The translations under genes were made by a program, and so were the position numbers. Shown here piece by piece: positions 25,772 to 34,403 of a stretch of 64,000 nucleotides of DNA. Origin of the DNA: Amycolatopsis sulphurea. GTDB taxonomy: Bacteria; Actinomycetota; Actinomycetes; Mycobacteriales; Pseudonocardiaceae. Within the stretch, counting starts at the first letter, position 1. Every line of letters starts with the position of its first letter. The stretch lies in contig NZ_PDJK01000001.1 in the NCBI RefSeq assembly GCF_002564045.1, forward strand, positions 992,001 to 1,056,000, read 5' to 3'. The notes under the pieces were generated by a model that was given only the letters and a program-made list of their open reading frames with translations, was not told where the DNA came from and did not search any database.

Positions 25772-26607
25772 CGCGGCGCGCTCCGTTCTCCGTCGAAGGC
25801 CCGGGACAGGCGGTTCGCGGCGAGCACGACGGCGGCCACGGCGAGTCCCGGGAACGTGGTCATCCACCAGGCGGTGGCGAGGAAGGTGCGGCCGCCCGCG
25901 ACCAGCGCGCCCCATTCCGGCGTCGGCGGGCTCGCCCCGAAGCCGAGGAAGCTGAGCGCTGACACCTCCAGCACCGCGGTGCCGACCGTGACCGTGGCCA
26001 GCACCAGCACCGGCCCCAGCGCGTTCGGCAGCACGTGCCGGGTCAGCACTTCCGCCCAGCGGACCCCGGAGGCACGGGCGGCTTCGACGAAGACGCCCGA
26101 ACGCACCCGCAAGACCTCGGCCCGCATCAGCCGGGCGAACGCGGCGAGGTTGGCGACGCCGACCGCGATCGCGACGTTCGTGGTGCCGAAACCGAGCGCG
26201 GTGACCAGCGCCAGGGACAGCAGGATCGCGGGCACGGCCTGCAGGACGTCGACCACCCGCATCACGAGGGAATCGAGCCAGCCGCCGCGGAACCCGGCGA
26301 CCAGGCCGAGCGCCGAGCCCGCCAGGAACGCCACGACCACGGCCAGCACGGTCGCCCGCAGTGAAAGCCCGGCGCCGTGCACCACGCGGGAGAACACGTC
26401 GCGGCCGGTCTCGTCGGTGCCGAACAGATGCGCGGACGACGGTCCTTGCAGCCGTTCCGCGGGAACCCCGGCGATCGGATCCTGGCTGGTCAGCAAGCCC
26501 GGCGCGAAGGCGGCGACGAGCACCAATGCCAGCAGCAGCACGGAAAGCACGAGCCCCGGCTGGTGGAGCACGAATCGGGACCGCCGGGGCAGCACGGCCT
26601 CAGCCAT
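25768..26607 (-). CDS. ABC transporter permease, DppC type
   Basis: 279 aa, about six membrane segments. The N-terminus is the OppC/DppC form (FVLHQPGLVLSVLLLALVLV, then LTSQDPIAGVPAERLQGPSS and HLFGTDETGRDVFSRVVHGA). The EAA loop is visible as VEAARASGVRWAEVLTRHVL. It forms half of the transmembrane channel with the 26600 permease. It overlaps that gene's end by 8 bp and the ATPase start by 4 bp. Confidence 0.9.
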   Translation of the reverse strand: MAEAVLPRRSRFVLHQPGLVLSVLLLALVLVAAFAPGLLTSQDPIAGVPAERLQGPSSAHLFGTDETGRDVFSRVVHGAGLSLRATVLAVVVAFLAGSALGLVAGFRGGWLDSLVMRVVDVLQAVPAILLSLALVTALGFGTTNVAIAVGVANLAAFARLMRAEVLRVRSGVFVEAARASGVRWAEVLTRHVLPNALGPVLVLATVTVGTAVLEVSALSFLGFGASPPTPEWGALVAGGRTFLATAWWMTTFPGLAVAAVVLAANRLSRAFDGERSAPR

Positions 26608-27544
26608 CGATGGTCACCTCCTTCCGCACCCGCGGATCGAGCAGCGGGTAGACCAGATCGACGAGCAGGTTCAGCACGACGAAGAAGAACGCGGCCAGCA
26701 CGATCACCGCCTGTACCACCGGCACGTCCTGCGCGGTGACCGCGGACGCGGTGATCCGGCCGAGCCCGTCGCGGGAGAACACGGTCTCGGTGACCACCGA
26801 ACCGGCCAGCAGGTTCCCGGCGACCACGCCGGCCAAGGTCAGCGCGGGCAGCCCGGCGTTGCGCAGCGCGTGTCCGAAGTGGACCCGGCCGCGGCCGGCG
26901 CCCTTGGCCCGCACGATCTCCACATACGGCTCGGCGAGCTGGGTGCGCAGGCTCTTCGCCAGCACCTGCGCGATGATCGCGCCGGTCGGCAGCGCCAGCG
27001 TGATCGCGGGCAGGATGAGCGAGGCGAACCCGGCGGAACCGAGCGCGGGGACCAGCCGGAGGCGGAACGAGAACAGCTGGATCAGCAGCAGTCCCACCCA
27101 GAACGGCGGCAGCGATGTGCCCAGTGGCGGCAGGGACAGCAGGGCATGGCTCAGCCACCGGGCGCGCGTGTAGGTGCCGAGCACCGCGACCGCCCCGCCG
27201 AAGACGACGGCGAGCAGCAACGCGAGCCCGGTCACGGCCAGCGTGGGCGGCAGTGCGGTGAGCACCATGTGTGTGGCGCCGTCGCCGGTTGTCACCGAGA
27301 CACCGAAGTCGCCGTGCAGCGCGGCGAGCAGGTGTTTTCCGTACTGCACGAGGATCGGCTGGTCGAGTCCGAACTGTGCACGCAGCTGGGCGACCTGTTC
27401 CGGGGACGCGCTGGGGCCACCCTCGGCGGAGCCGAGTTTCGTGAGCACCGCGTCGCCGGGTAGCAGGTAGAGGATCAAGAACGACAGCGTGAAGGCGGCC
27501 CAGAGCACGACCACTGCCTGCAAGAGCCGCCGTATCAGGTTCAT
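26600..27544 (-). CDS. ABC transporter permease, DppB type
   Basis: 314 aa from ATG 27544, chosen because it overlaps the solute-binding-protein stop by ATGA. The DppB features are an N-terminal membrane helix (LLQAVVVLWAAFTLSFLILY, then LLPGD), a long periplasmic loop, and the EAA motif region PYVEIVRAKGAGRGRVHFGH. About six membrane segments are present. It partners with the DppC-type permease. Confidence 0.9.
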   Translation of the reverse strand: MNLIRRLLQAVVVLWAAFTLSFLILYLLPGDAVLTKLGSAEGGPSASPEQVAQLRAQFGLDQPILVQYGKHLLAALHGDFGVSVTTGDGATHMVLTALPPTLAVTGLALLLAVVFGGAVAVLGTYTRARWLSHALLSLPPLGTSLPPFWVGLLLIQLFSFRLRLVPALGSAGFASLILPAITLALPTGAIIAQVLAKSLRTQLAEPYVEIVRAKGAGRGRVHFGHALRNAGLPALTLAGVVAGNLLAGSVVTETVFSRDGLGRITASAVTAQDVPVVQAVIVLAAFFFVVLNLLVDLVYPLLDPRVRKEVTIDG

Positions 27545-29172
27545 GAACCGGACACCCACGCGTCGAACAGCTGCAGCCGCGACGAGGCCTCGAACCCGAC
27601 GTCGTGCGCCTTCGGGCCGACGGCGAGCACCTGGGTCAGCTCGAAGACGGGGATCGCGTACGCCTGTTCCACAATGGTCCGCTGTGCTTGCTCGGCGGCC
27701 GGTTTACGTCGCGCAGTGTCCACAGTGGCCGATTGTTCGGCCAGCGAGGGTTCGAGCGGGTTGTCCGCGGGCAGCCGGCTGCGATTGCCGCCCTTGACGG
27801 AGAACTGCTGGCGCAGGATGTCGGGATCGGCGCGGGTCACGTTGTACCAGAGGAAGTCGTAGTCACCGCTCTGCTGGATTCTGCTCGTCTCCGTATTGGT
27901 GTGCAGCTCGATCCGCAGATCGAAACCGATCTTGCGGAGCTGCTGCTGGACGAGTTCGAGCACGCTCTGGTTCTGGTTGAACACCGCGGAGAACACCACC
28001 GAAGCGGTGAGCCGCTGCCCGTTCTTCACACGGATCCCGTCCGGCCCCGGCACCCAGCCGTCCGACTCCAGCAGCGCGCCGGCCGCGGCGGGATCGTAGG
28101 CGAGGGCTTTCGACAGATCCGTGTAGAACGGCGTGGTGGAGCCGAGAATGCTCGTGGCGGGCTTGTAATTGGCCGACAGTACGGTGCTGGTCACCTCGGG
28201 CCGGTTGATGCCCTTCGACACCGCCTGCCGGACCTTGACGTCGGCCAGCACCCCGCGGGTCACGTTGGCGTGCAGGTTGAACACGACGCCGGGATTGGGC
28301 CGGACGGGTTCGCTGAACCCGTTGCCGGTGAACTGCGCTTCGTCCACCGGCTGCACGTCGGTGATCGCGTCGAGCTGCCCGGAGGCGAGACTGCCGGTGC
28401 GGACGCCCGGTTCCGGGACCACCCGGTAGTCGATGCGGTCGAGGTAGGCCGCGCCCTGGTGCCGCCACAGCGGAGAGCCCCAGCCGTAGCCGGTGCGCTT
28501 GCTCAGCGCGATGTCCTGGTTCGGCCGGAACCCGGTGACCACGAACGGACCGGAGCCGATCAGCCCGTCGCCCTGGCAGCGCTGCTCGGCGGTGCGCCGG
28601 TAGGCCGACGGCGCCAGCACGCCGAGCGACATCGTGGAGCTGGCCTGCAGGAATTGCGCGTTCGGCGCGCCGAAGTCGATCCGCACCGTGGCCGGGTCGA
28701 CCACGGTCGCGGCGCGGTAGCCGGCCAGGTAGCTGTTCCCGAGCAGGGACTTGGCGCCGAGGGCCACGATCCCGTCGAAGCTGGTCTTGACCGCGGCGGC
28801 GTCCACCGGAGTGCCGTCGGAGAACGTCGCGCCGCCACGCAGGTGGAAGGTGAAGCTGGTGGATTCGCCGCCGACGGTCCAGTGGTCGGCGAGCCACGGC
28901 ACGATCGCGCCGGTCTTCGGGTCCTGGTCGGTGAGCGAGTCCACCACCTGGCGCCCGACGTTGAGGGCGGCGTTCGTGGCCGCCTGCTGGGGGTCGATGC
29001 AGTCCGGCGCGGAGGAGAGGCCGAGGCGGAGCGTGCCGCCCGGGCGGGGCGGGCCGGAATCCTGCGGCCCGGAGCCGTCGGCGACCCCGCAGGCGGCGAG
29101 CGCGAGCGGGAGGACGAACGCGGGGATCGCGCGGACGAGCCGGGGCGGGGCGGATCTGGCGGGGCGGGACAC
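27541..29172 (-). CDS. ABC transporter solute-binding lipoprotein (SBP_bac_5, peptide/nickel type)
   Basis: 543 aa. A lipoprotein signal ends in LALAACG, so the protein should be anchored to the outer face of the membrane through Cys28. The mature protein has the family 5 pattern: GGTLRLGLSSAPDCIDPQQA, VDSLTDQDPKTGAIVPWLAD, FHLRGGATFSDGTPVDAAAV and VFNLHANVTRGVLADVKVRQ, then AVSKGINRPEV. It captures the ligand, which could be a peptide, opine or other small polar compound; the sequence does not decide. It is the first gene of the operon. The 255 bp upstream is free of genes and must carry the promoter. Confidence 0.88.
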   Translation of the reverse strand: MSRPARSAPPRLVRAIPAFVLPLALAACGVADGSGPQDSGPPRPGGTLRLGLSSAPDCIDPQQAATNAALNVGRQVVDSLTDQDPKTGAIVPWLADHWTVGGESTSFTFHLRGGATFSDGTPVDAAAVKTSFDGIVALGAKSLLGNSYLAGYRAATVVDPATVRIDFGAPNAQFLQASSTMSLGVLAPSAYRRTAEQRCQGDGLIGSGPFVVTGFRPNQDIALSKRTGYGWGSPLWRHQGAAYLDRIDYRVVPEPGVRTGSLASGQLDAITDVQPVDEAQFTGNGFSEPVRPNPGVVFNLHANVTRGVLADVKVRQAVSKGINRPEVTSTVLSANYKPATSILGSTTPFYTDLSKALAYDPAAAGALLESDGWVPGPDGIRVKNGQRLTASVVFSAVFNQNQSVLELVQQQLRKIGFDLRIELHTNTETSRIQQSGDYDFLWYNVTRADPDILRQQFSVKGGNRSRLPADNPLEPSLAEQSATVDTARRKPAAEQAQRTIVEQAYAIPVFELTQVLAVGPKAHDVGFEASSRLQLFDAWVSGS

Positions 29173-29427
29173 GGCTTTCCTCCAACGGCGCGGATGGTGC
29201 GGAACGGACCCAGCTCACCCGCTCGGGCCGGGCGGCTGAACCCCGTCCCACTGCGTGAGCGGGCGTCCCACGTGGTGACCGTCGTCGCCGGAACCGGTTG
29301 ACCGGCAAGGGAAACCGGGGTTACGCGCCCGCGTGATAGGTGGCCGGTCTTTGTTCGGCCAGTGCGTCCGGCGGGCGGGAACCTCCGGTCCGCCTCAAGG
29401 CTGCGGTCCGAGCCAGCCGGGAGGGCT

Positions 29428-29474
29428 GTGAAGGGACCCTTCACGGACTTAGCGGCTGTGAAGGGTCCCTTCAC
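29428..29474. repeat. 47-bp compound palindrome at the LysR gene end
   Basis: GTGAAGGGACCCTTCAC (29428-29444) and GTGAAGGGTCCCTTCAC (29458-29474) are exactly 30 bp apart. The spacer (GGACTTAGCGGCT) is degenerate relative to other copies. The TGA stop of the LysR gene (29471-29473) is part of the second palindrome. It is a likely bidirectional transcription stop or mRNA 3'-end hairpin, without a U-tract. Confidence 0.7.
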
Positions 29475-30388
29475 GGCCCCGGTGAAACGGGCTGGCCCCG
29501 CCGCAGCAGATCCAGGACGAGGGCGAGCGGCGGCCAGGCGTCGCGGCCACGGCGAGTGCAGGTGTACGCACGCAGTCGGACCTCTGGATCGGGCAGCGGA
29601 AGCACCGTGACGTCCGGCCGCGTGGGGCGGTCGAGCGGCAGCAGACCGACCCCACCGTCGGCGGCGATGAGGTCTTCGACGAGATCGAGGCTGTCGGCGC
29701 TGTGGGTGAAACGGGGTGCGAAGCCGGCCATCGATGCGAGTGTGCGTACAACGTCTTCGTCCGCGCTGTTGCGGGAATTGCCGATCCAGTCGTGCTTCTT
29801 GAACGCGCGGAGCACCGACAGCGTCCCCGTACCGCGTACACGGCGTACGTCGTCTGCGCGGACGCCGAGGCCCCACAACGTCGTCCACAGCGGTTCGGAT
29901 GCGACAGCCGGGTCGGTACTGACAGGGGCGAGGTCGTAGTCGTAGGTCAGCGCGAGGTCGACGTCGTCGGCGAGCAGTTTGGTGAGGGCCTCGCCGGGTT
30001 CCTGTTCGCTGACCACCAGCTGCACTGCGGGGTGCTGCCGGGCCAGCTGGGCCGCGACCGGGAGCAGCGAACGGCGGATCGCCTGGCCGAACCCGGCGAC
30101 CCGGACCACGCCGGCGGGTTCGGCGTCCGGGTCCAGATCCACCCGCGCCGCCTCGACCGCGGCGAGGATCGTGACGGCGTGTTCGGCCAGCCGCCGCCCG
30201 GCCGGGGTGAGCCGGACCCGCCGGCCGTCCGGTTCGAGCAGCGTCGCGCCGGTTTCCGCGGCCAGCGCGGCGATCTGCTGCGAGACGGTGGAGGTGGTGG
30301 TGCCGAGCACATCGGCGACCGCCCGCATCGAGCCGAGCCGGGAGAGTTCGACGAGAAACTGCAGCCTGCGCGTGTCCACCCGGGACAT
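29471..30388 (-). CDS. LysR-family regulator
   Basis: 305 aa. The helix-turn-helix at residues 8-65 is typical (LQFLVELSRLGSMRAVADVL, then GTTTSTVSQQIAALAAETGA and TLLEPDGRRVRLTPAGRRLA). It is followed by a periplasmic-binding-like effector domain (VVRVAGFGQAIRRSLLPVAA). It is divergent from the EamA exporter, a common regulator/target pair, and probably senses an amino acid or metabolite that the exporter handles. Its last codon and stop fall inside a compound palindrome. Confidence 0.85.
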   Translation of the reverse strand: MSRVDTRRLQFLVELSRLGSMRAVADVLGTTTSTVSQQIAALAAETGATLLEPDGRRVRLTPAGRRLAEHAVTILAAVEAARVDLDPDAEPAGVVRVAGFGQAIRRSLLPVAAQLARQHPAVQLVVSEQEPGEALTKLLADDVDLALTYDYDLAPVSTDPAVASEPLWTTLWGLGVRADDVRRVRGTGTLSVLRAFKKHDWIGNSRNSADEDVVRTLASMAGFAPRFTHSADSLDLVEDLIAADGGVGLLPLDRPTRPDVTVLPLPDPEVRLRAYTCTRRGRDAWPPLALVLDLLRRGQPVSPGP

Positions 30389-30426
30389 TGTCCAGGAATC
30401 CCGGACGTTACGTCCACAATCGGCAG

Positions 30427-31323
30427 GTGGACGCGAACGGTCCGGTGGGTTTTCCTTGCCCGGTGACTTTCTCCTTCCCGTCCTCGCCCCGCGCCGGGAT
30501 GGCGCTCGCGATCGGTTCCATGCTGTCGGTCCAGCTCGGGCTCGCGGTCTCGGTGGATCTGGCGCACGCGGTCGGCCCGGCGGGGGTCGCGTGGCTCAGG
30601 CTGGCCTGGGCGGGCGTGCTGTTGCTGGTGCTTCTGCGCCCGCGGCCGTCCTCGTTCCGGCGTCCGGTGCTGCTCGCGTCGGTCCTGCTCGGCGGGGTGA
30701 CCGCGGGCATGACGATCCTGTTCATGGTCGCCGCGGCGCGCATCCCGCTCGGCACCGCGAGCGCGCTGGAGTTCCTCGGCCCGCTCACCGTGGCGATCGT
30801 CCGCGGCCGGGGCACCCGGCTGTGGCCGGTGCTGGCCGCGGCAGGCGTGGTACTGCTGACCGAACCGTGGCACGGCGGGGCCGACCTGATCGGCGTCGGC
30901 TGCGCGCTGGCCTCGGCGGTGTGCTGGGGCTGCTACATCCTGCTGACCCAGCGCGTCGGCGACGAGGTGTCCGGGATCCGCGGCCTCGCGGTGTCCATGC
31001 CGGTGGCCGCGCTGGCCGCCACCGTGGTCGAAGGCCCGGCCGTGCTCGGGCAGCTGAGCTGGCCGCTGGTGCTGGCCGGGCTGGGCCTGGCCGTGCTGGT
31101 GCCGGTGGTGCCGTTCAGCCTGGAGATGCTGGCGCTGCGCCGCCTGACCGCCTCGGCGTTCGGCACCCTGATGAGCCTCGAACCCGCGATCGCGCTGGTG
31201 ATCGGGGCGCTGGTGCTGCACCAGCTGCCGGGGCTTCCCGCGGTGGCGGGGATCGCGCTCGTCGTCATCGCGGGCATCGGCGCGCAGCGCAGCGGCGCAC
31301 GGGAACCGGCGCCGGTGGGGTAG
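30427..31323 (+). CDS. EamA-family (DMT) exporter
   Basis: About 298 aa from GTG 30427; a GTG at 30463 and a TTG at 30388 are in the same frame, and none has a clear ribosome site, so the start is uncertain and may be leaderless. Ten hydrophobic segments form two EamA repeats (PAGVAWLRLAWAGVLLLVLL; LGTASALEFLGPLTVAIVRG; GLGLAVLVPVVPFSLEMLAL; AFGTLMSLEPAIALVIGALV). It is closest in pattern to RhtA/YdcZ-like exporters of amino acids such as threonine/homoserine. It is divergent from the LysR gene that probably controls it. Confidence 0.8.
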   Translation: MDANGPVGFPCPVTFSFPSSPRAGMALAIGSMLSVQLGLAVSVDLAHAVGPAGVAWLRLAWAGVLLLVLLRPRPSSFRRPVLLASVLLGGVTAGMTILFMVAAARIPLGTASALEFLGPLTVAIVRGRGTRLWPVLAAAGVVLLTEPWHGGADLIGVGCALASAVCWGCYILLTQRVGDEVSGIRGLAVSMPVAALAATVVEGPAVLGQLSWPLVLAGLGLAVLVPVVPFSLEMLALRRLTASAFGTLMSLEPAIALVIGALVLHQLPGLPAVAGIALVVIAGIGAQRSGAREPAPVG

Positions 31324-31602
31324 CGGCTGCTCCGGCGATCTTGGCCGGCCACGATCTTCGCCCTCACCGTGGGTCGTCGAGTCCGGGCGAGGAAACCGTT
31401 CCGCGATCACGCACAGGGCTTCGCTACGCCGACCGAACCGTTCCCGTGGCGCGGAAACGCCCGGGCACCCGGAAATCTGCGGCGTCGAACGGTTCCGGCA
31501 TGCGCGAGCAGGCGATGTCGTTCAGGTTGCCGACCGGCTTCATCGAAAGGTCACCCGACGCGATCACTGGTCAGGGACCCACTCACGCTCAAATCCAAGG
31601 CT
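31324..31602. other. Intergenic region without a recognisable gene
   Basis: 279 bp after the exporter. A 95-aa open frame (31369-31656) runs into the palindrome and the mobile element and has an arginine-rich, out-of-frame composition, so I do not call it. No promoter or RNA motif is evident. Confidence 0.5.
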
Positions 31603-31942
31603 GTGAAGGGCCCCTTCACAGCCGCAGGGACCAGGGTGTCGGCAAAGTCGGTGTGAGGTGCCCTGCGCAGACCGCGGAAGTCTGTGAAGGTCTGTGAAGG
31701 GGCCCTTCACGGACTCTGAGTCTGTGAAGGGTCCCTTCACAGACCCGGGACAGGTCCGGCACACACCACGAGGTGGTCGCGCATCTCGAACACCTCCGCT
31801 TCGCCCGCTGCCGGGCGAAATCGACGACGATGGCAGGCACCGTCGATGATGACGCGGCAGCCCCAGCTCACTCTGCTGATCACGGGTCCTCGACCACCTT
31901 TGCCGGAACCCTGGCCGCAGGGTCCGTCAAGGGGCCCTTCAC
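31603..31942. repeat. Compound palindrome split by a mobile element
   Basis: GTGAAGGGCCCCTTCAC (31603-31619) and GTCAAGGGGCCCTTCAC (31926-31942, one base off the consensus) flank the element at 31632-31913. Removing the element and one copy of its 11-bp target duplication leaves the two palindromes exactly 30 bp apart, the fixed spacing of the other compound copies. Confidence 0.75.
31632..31913. mobile_element. Small inverted-repeat mobile element, copy A (282 bp)
   Basis: Ends are inverted repeats: GGGTGTCGGCAAAGTCGGT from 31634, and on the minus strand GGGTTCCGGCAAAGGTGGT ending at 31911. It is flanked by GCCGCAGGGAC (31621-31631) and GCCGCAGGGTC (31914-31924), an 11-bp target duplication with one mismatch. 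Read on the minus strand, its body is about 90% like copy B over some 160 bp. It carries a full compound palindrome of its own (17-mers at 31694-31710 and 31724-31740, 30 bp apart). It has no transposase gene, so it is non-autonomous. Confidence 0.75.
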
Positions 31943-31991
31943 GGACATCCATTCCTCGCGGTGTGGTCACCCGGCGTACCCGACACTCGTT

Positions 31992-32483
31992 TCAGCCGGA
32001 CCAGCCGTTGAGCCGGTTGAGCAGCCGTTCGAGGACCTCCGGATCGGCGCCCACCGGGTCACCGGAGACCGGCTCGTCCACCAGCGTGCGCCGGTCGCGG
32101 CGGTGCGGCAGCCGTACTTCGCCCGCGGTCAGCCCACCCGGCAGCGACACCTCGCACCAGCTCACCCGGCCGCCGCCGGGACCGGGCCGGACCCCGATCC
32201 GCTCGTCGCGCGGCGCTCGCGGCGCGAGCAGATCGTCCTCGACCTCGACCAGCAGCACATCGCCCCGCAGCTGCAGCCGCACGGTGAGGAACGCGGGCCT
32301 GGCCGGATGGCTCTGGTCGACCACCTCGCCGACGAGATGCGCCGCGGTCGCGGCGGCCTCGTCGAGCACGGACTGCAGGGACCAGTCCGTGAGGAGCAGC
32401 CGGACGAACAGTTCGGTGCAGGAGACCGCGCTCGGCTGCGCCACCAGCCGGAGGTCGTCCACCTGGGTCGTGCGCGTGCTCAA
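31992..32483 (-). CDS. ATP-binding (HATPase-like) regulatory protein, uncertain family
   Basis: 163 aa from TTG 32483, with GAGGAAGGG upstream. The pattern (SCTELFVRLLLTDWSLQSVL, then DEAAATAAHLVGEVVDQSHP and LTVRLQLRGDVLLVEVEDDL) resembles small actinobacterial HATPase_c proteins related to anti-sigma factors, where the helix with DEAAATAAHLVGE stands in place of the N-box. The ATP-lid glycines are weak, so nucleotide binding is not certain. It is monocistronic between two copies of the mobile element, copy A lying downstream of its stop and copy B upstream of its start. Confidence 0.6.
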   Translation of the reverse strand: MSTRTTQVDDLRLVAQPSAVSCTELFVRLLLTDWSLQSVLDEAAATAAHLVGEVVDQSHPARPAFLTVRLQLRGDVLLVEVEDDLLAPRAPRDERIGVRPGPGGGRVSWCEVSLPGGLTAGEVRLPHRRDRRTLVDEPVSGDPVGADPEVLERLLNRLNGWSG

Positions 32484-32579
32484 GCGTCACCCTTCCTCGT
32501 CGGCCCGCGGCCCGGATGACCGGGAACCGTGCGGGCATCATGCCACCGTGGATACGCCCGCTCACGGCGGGGCAGGACC

Positions 32580-32820
32580 CAGGGTCCCGGCAAAGTCGGT
32601 CGAGGCCCCGTGATCAGCAGAGTGAGCCGTGGCTGCCGCGTCATCATCGACGGCACCTGCCATCGTCGTCGATTGCGCCCGGCAGCAGGCGAAGCTGAGG
32701 TGTTCGAGACGCGCGACCACCTCGCGCTGTGCGCCGGACCTGTCCCGGGTCTGTGAAGGGGCCCTTCACAGCCCTCCGCACCTACGCAGGGCCCTCCACA
32801 CCGACTTTGCCGACACCCTG
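32580..32820. mobile_element. Small inverted-repeat mobile element, copy B (241 bp)
   Basis: The left end GGGTCCCGGCAAAGTCGGT begins at 32582; the right end, read on the minus strand, is GGGTGTCGGCAAAGTCGGT ending at 32818. The exact 10-bp duplication GGGCAGGACC is at 32570-32579 and 32821-32830. It holds one 17-bp GTGAAGGGGCCCTTCAC (32753-32769) near its right end. It lies about 90 bp upstream of the start of the HATPase-like gene and 21 bp past the end of the signal peptidase gene. Confidence 0.78.
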
Positions 32821-32841
32821 GGGCAGGACCGGGCACCCCGC

Positions 32842-33759
32842 TCAGCGCCGCCGCCCGATCCGGCGGCTCACCGCGACCGCCGGAAAGGCGAGCGCGGTAC
32901 CGGCGGCGAGCGGAAGCCCCTGCTGCCATCCGGGCGCGCCGAGCGCCATGGCCTGCTGCGGATCCCGCGCGCTGACCACACCCCAGCGCGAAGGCGGCAG
33001 CACGATCAGCCGGGCCTTGCCGATCACCTCGTCGACCGGGACCGTGCCGTTGGTGCCCCCGCCGCCCTGGCAGCGCGAATCGCACGAGTTGTTGCGATTG
33101 TCGCCCATCACCCACAGGCTCCCGTGCGGCACGGTGACCGGCGCGAACGGCCTCTGCACCGGATGCGCCGGGTCGATCCAGTGCAGATAGGGCTCGTCGA
33201 GCGGCTTCCCGTCGACCAGCACCCGGCCCCGCGCGTCGCAGCACTGCACGGTCTGCCCGCCGACCGCGATCACCCGCTTGACGAAGTCGCGTTCGTCCGG
33301 GGAGGCGAAGCCGATCAGCGAACCGAGCCCCTGCCCGAGCCCGGCGAGGAACCCGGGCGAGGGCCGCGGGGCGGACTCGGCCGAGGTCCACGACCGCGGC
33401 CCGCGGAACACCACCACGTCGCCCGGCTCGGGATCGGTGAAGTCGTAGGTGATCCGGTCGACCAGGACCCGGTCCCCGAAACAGCCGTTGCACCCGTGCA
33501 GGGTCGCCTCCATCGAGGAGGACGGGATCAGGAACACCTTCGCCACGAACTGCTGGACCAGGACGGTGAGCACGAGCGCCGCGCCGACCAGGATGAGCAG
33601 CTCCTGCCAGAACGGGCGTTTCCGCTTGGCCCGCTTCCGGTTCCGGCCGTCCCCGCCGCTTTCGCCGGGTGCGTTCGCGCCGCCGGGATCGGGCCGCTCG
33701 TGCGGTCCCGGTCCGATTCCGGCGGGCTCGGGGTCACGGGGGAGGAGGTCTGCCACCAC
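32842..33759 (-). CDS. lepB: Signal peptidase I
   Basis: 305 aa from GTG 33759. After a proline-rich cytoplasmic head comes a membrane anchor (LLILVGAALVLTVLVQQFVA, residues 54-73). The catalytic serine is S82 in LIPSSSMEATL, and the general base is K161 in RDFVKRVIAVGG. The family box MGDNRNNSCDSR is present. A second hydrophobic segment is near the C-terminus (LPLAAGTALAFPAVAV). It removes Sec and Tat signal peptides at the outer membrane face. An extra cysteine-rich loop (HGCNGCFGD, QCCDARG) lies around residues 88-94 and 172-178. The gene ends 21 bp from mobile element copy B. Confidence 0.93.
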   Translation of the reverse strand: MVADLLPRDPEPAGIGPGPHERPDPGGANAPGESGGDGRNRKRAKRKRPFWQELLILVGAALVLTVLVQQFVAKVFLIPSSSMEATLHGCNGCFGDRVLVDRITYDFTDPEPGDVVVFRGPRSWTSAESAPRPSPGFLAGLGQGLGSLIGFASPDERDFVKRVIAVGGQTVQCCDARGRVLVDGKPLDEPYLHWIDPAHPVQRPFAPVTVPHGSLWVMGDNRNNSCDSRCQGGGGTNGTVPVDEVIGKARLIVLPPSRWGVVSARDPQQAMALGAPGWQQGLPLAAGTALAFPAVAVSRRIGRRR

Positions 33760-33929
33760 GCTAGGCTACCGACTTCCCTACGGTGCGTCGCCACGGCGGT
33801 GCGGTACGTGTCTCCACAGTGGACCGGACGGCACCGGGCAGTGGATCGCGCCGGTGTGGCGGCGGGCCGTACGGGGCAGATCATGATCACGGCGGCCGGG
33901 GACGGCCGTCCGGGCGGGATGGAGACAGG

Positions 33930-34376
33930 GTGAGAGACCGGAAGATCACCGCGGTACTGGCGGCGGCGGTCGCGACGGTGGCCGCGGCCGCGACGATCGG
34001 GTTCGCGGGCACGGCCGAGGCGGCCGGTGCGCCGTGCAGCGCGCGGGCCAAGGCGTGCGTGAAGCTGTCGGCGAACAAGGCGTGGCTGATGAAGGGCGGG
34101 AAGGTGGTCCGCGGCGCGGTCCCGGTGACCGTCGGGCGGCCGGGGCACCTGACCCCGGAAGGGTCCTTCACCGTGCAGTGGAAGGATCTTCACCACCACA
34201 GCAAGGAGTACAACGCGCCGATGCCGTACTCGGTGTTCTTCACCACCACCGGTGTCGCGTTCCACGAGGGCAGCCTGAACGTCCAGTCGCACGGCTGCGT
34301 GCACCTCTCGCACGAGGACGCGGTGGCCTTCTTCGACTACCTGCGCCCGAGCGACGTCGTGGAGGTCGTGCGCTGA
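33930..34376 (+). CDS. Secreted L,D-transpeptidase
   Basis: 148 aa from GTG 33930, with GGAGACAGG upstream. It has an N-terminal signal peptide (ITAVLAAAVATVAAAATIGF, then AGTAEA). The mature enzyme is a short YkuD domain ending in the catalytic motif SHGCVHLSHEDA (Cys about residue 122) with an upstream histidine in GVAFHEG. It makes 3-3 cross-links or anchors proteins in peptidoglycan outside the membrane. It has no attached substrate-binding or PG-binding domain, so it is among the smallest forms. Confidence 0.87.
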   Translation: MRDRKITAVLAAAVATVAAAATIGFAGTAEAAGAPCSARAKACVKLSANKAWLMKGGKVVRGAVPVTVGRPGHLTPEGSFTVQWKDLHHHSKEYNAPMPYSVFFTTTGVAFHEGSLNVQSHGCVHLSHEDAVAFFDYLRPSDVVEVVR

Positions 34377-34403
34377 CCGTCCATATCGGACTATCAGGGC
34401 GGA

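Noticed and set aside
24899..27463. An 854-aa open frame on the plus strand opposite the ABC operon
   Set aside because: It lies antisense to four well-supported ABC genes, and its sequence is rich in Arg, Gln, Asp and His as expected of an antisense frame in high-GC DNA. No domain is visible.
31369..31656. A 95-aa frame ending in the palindrome and element copy A
   Set aside because: Its C-terminus is just the translated palindrome (KGPFTAAG) and element end; no ribosome site and no family.
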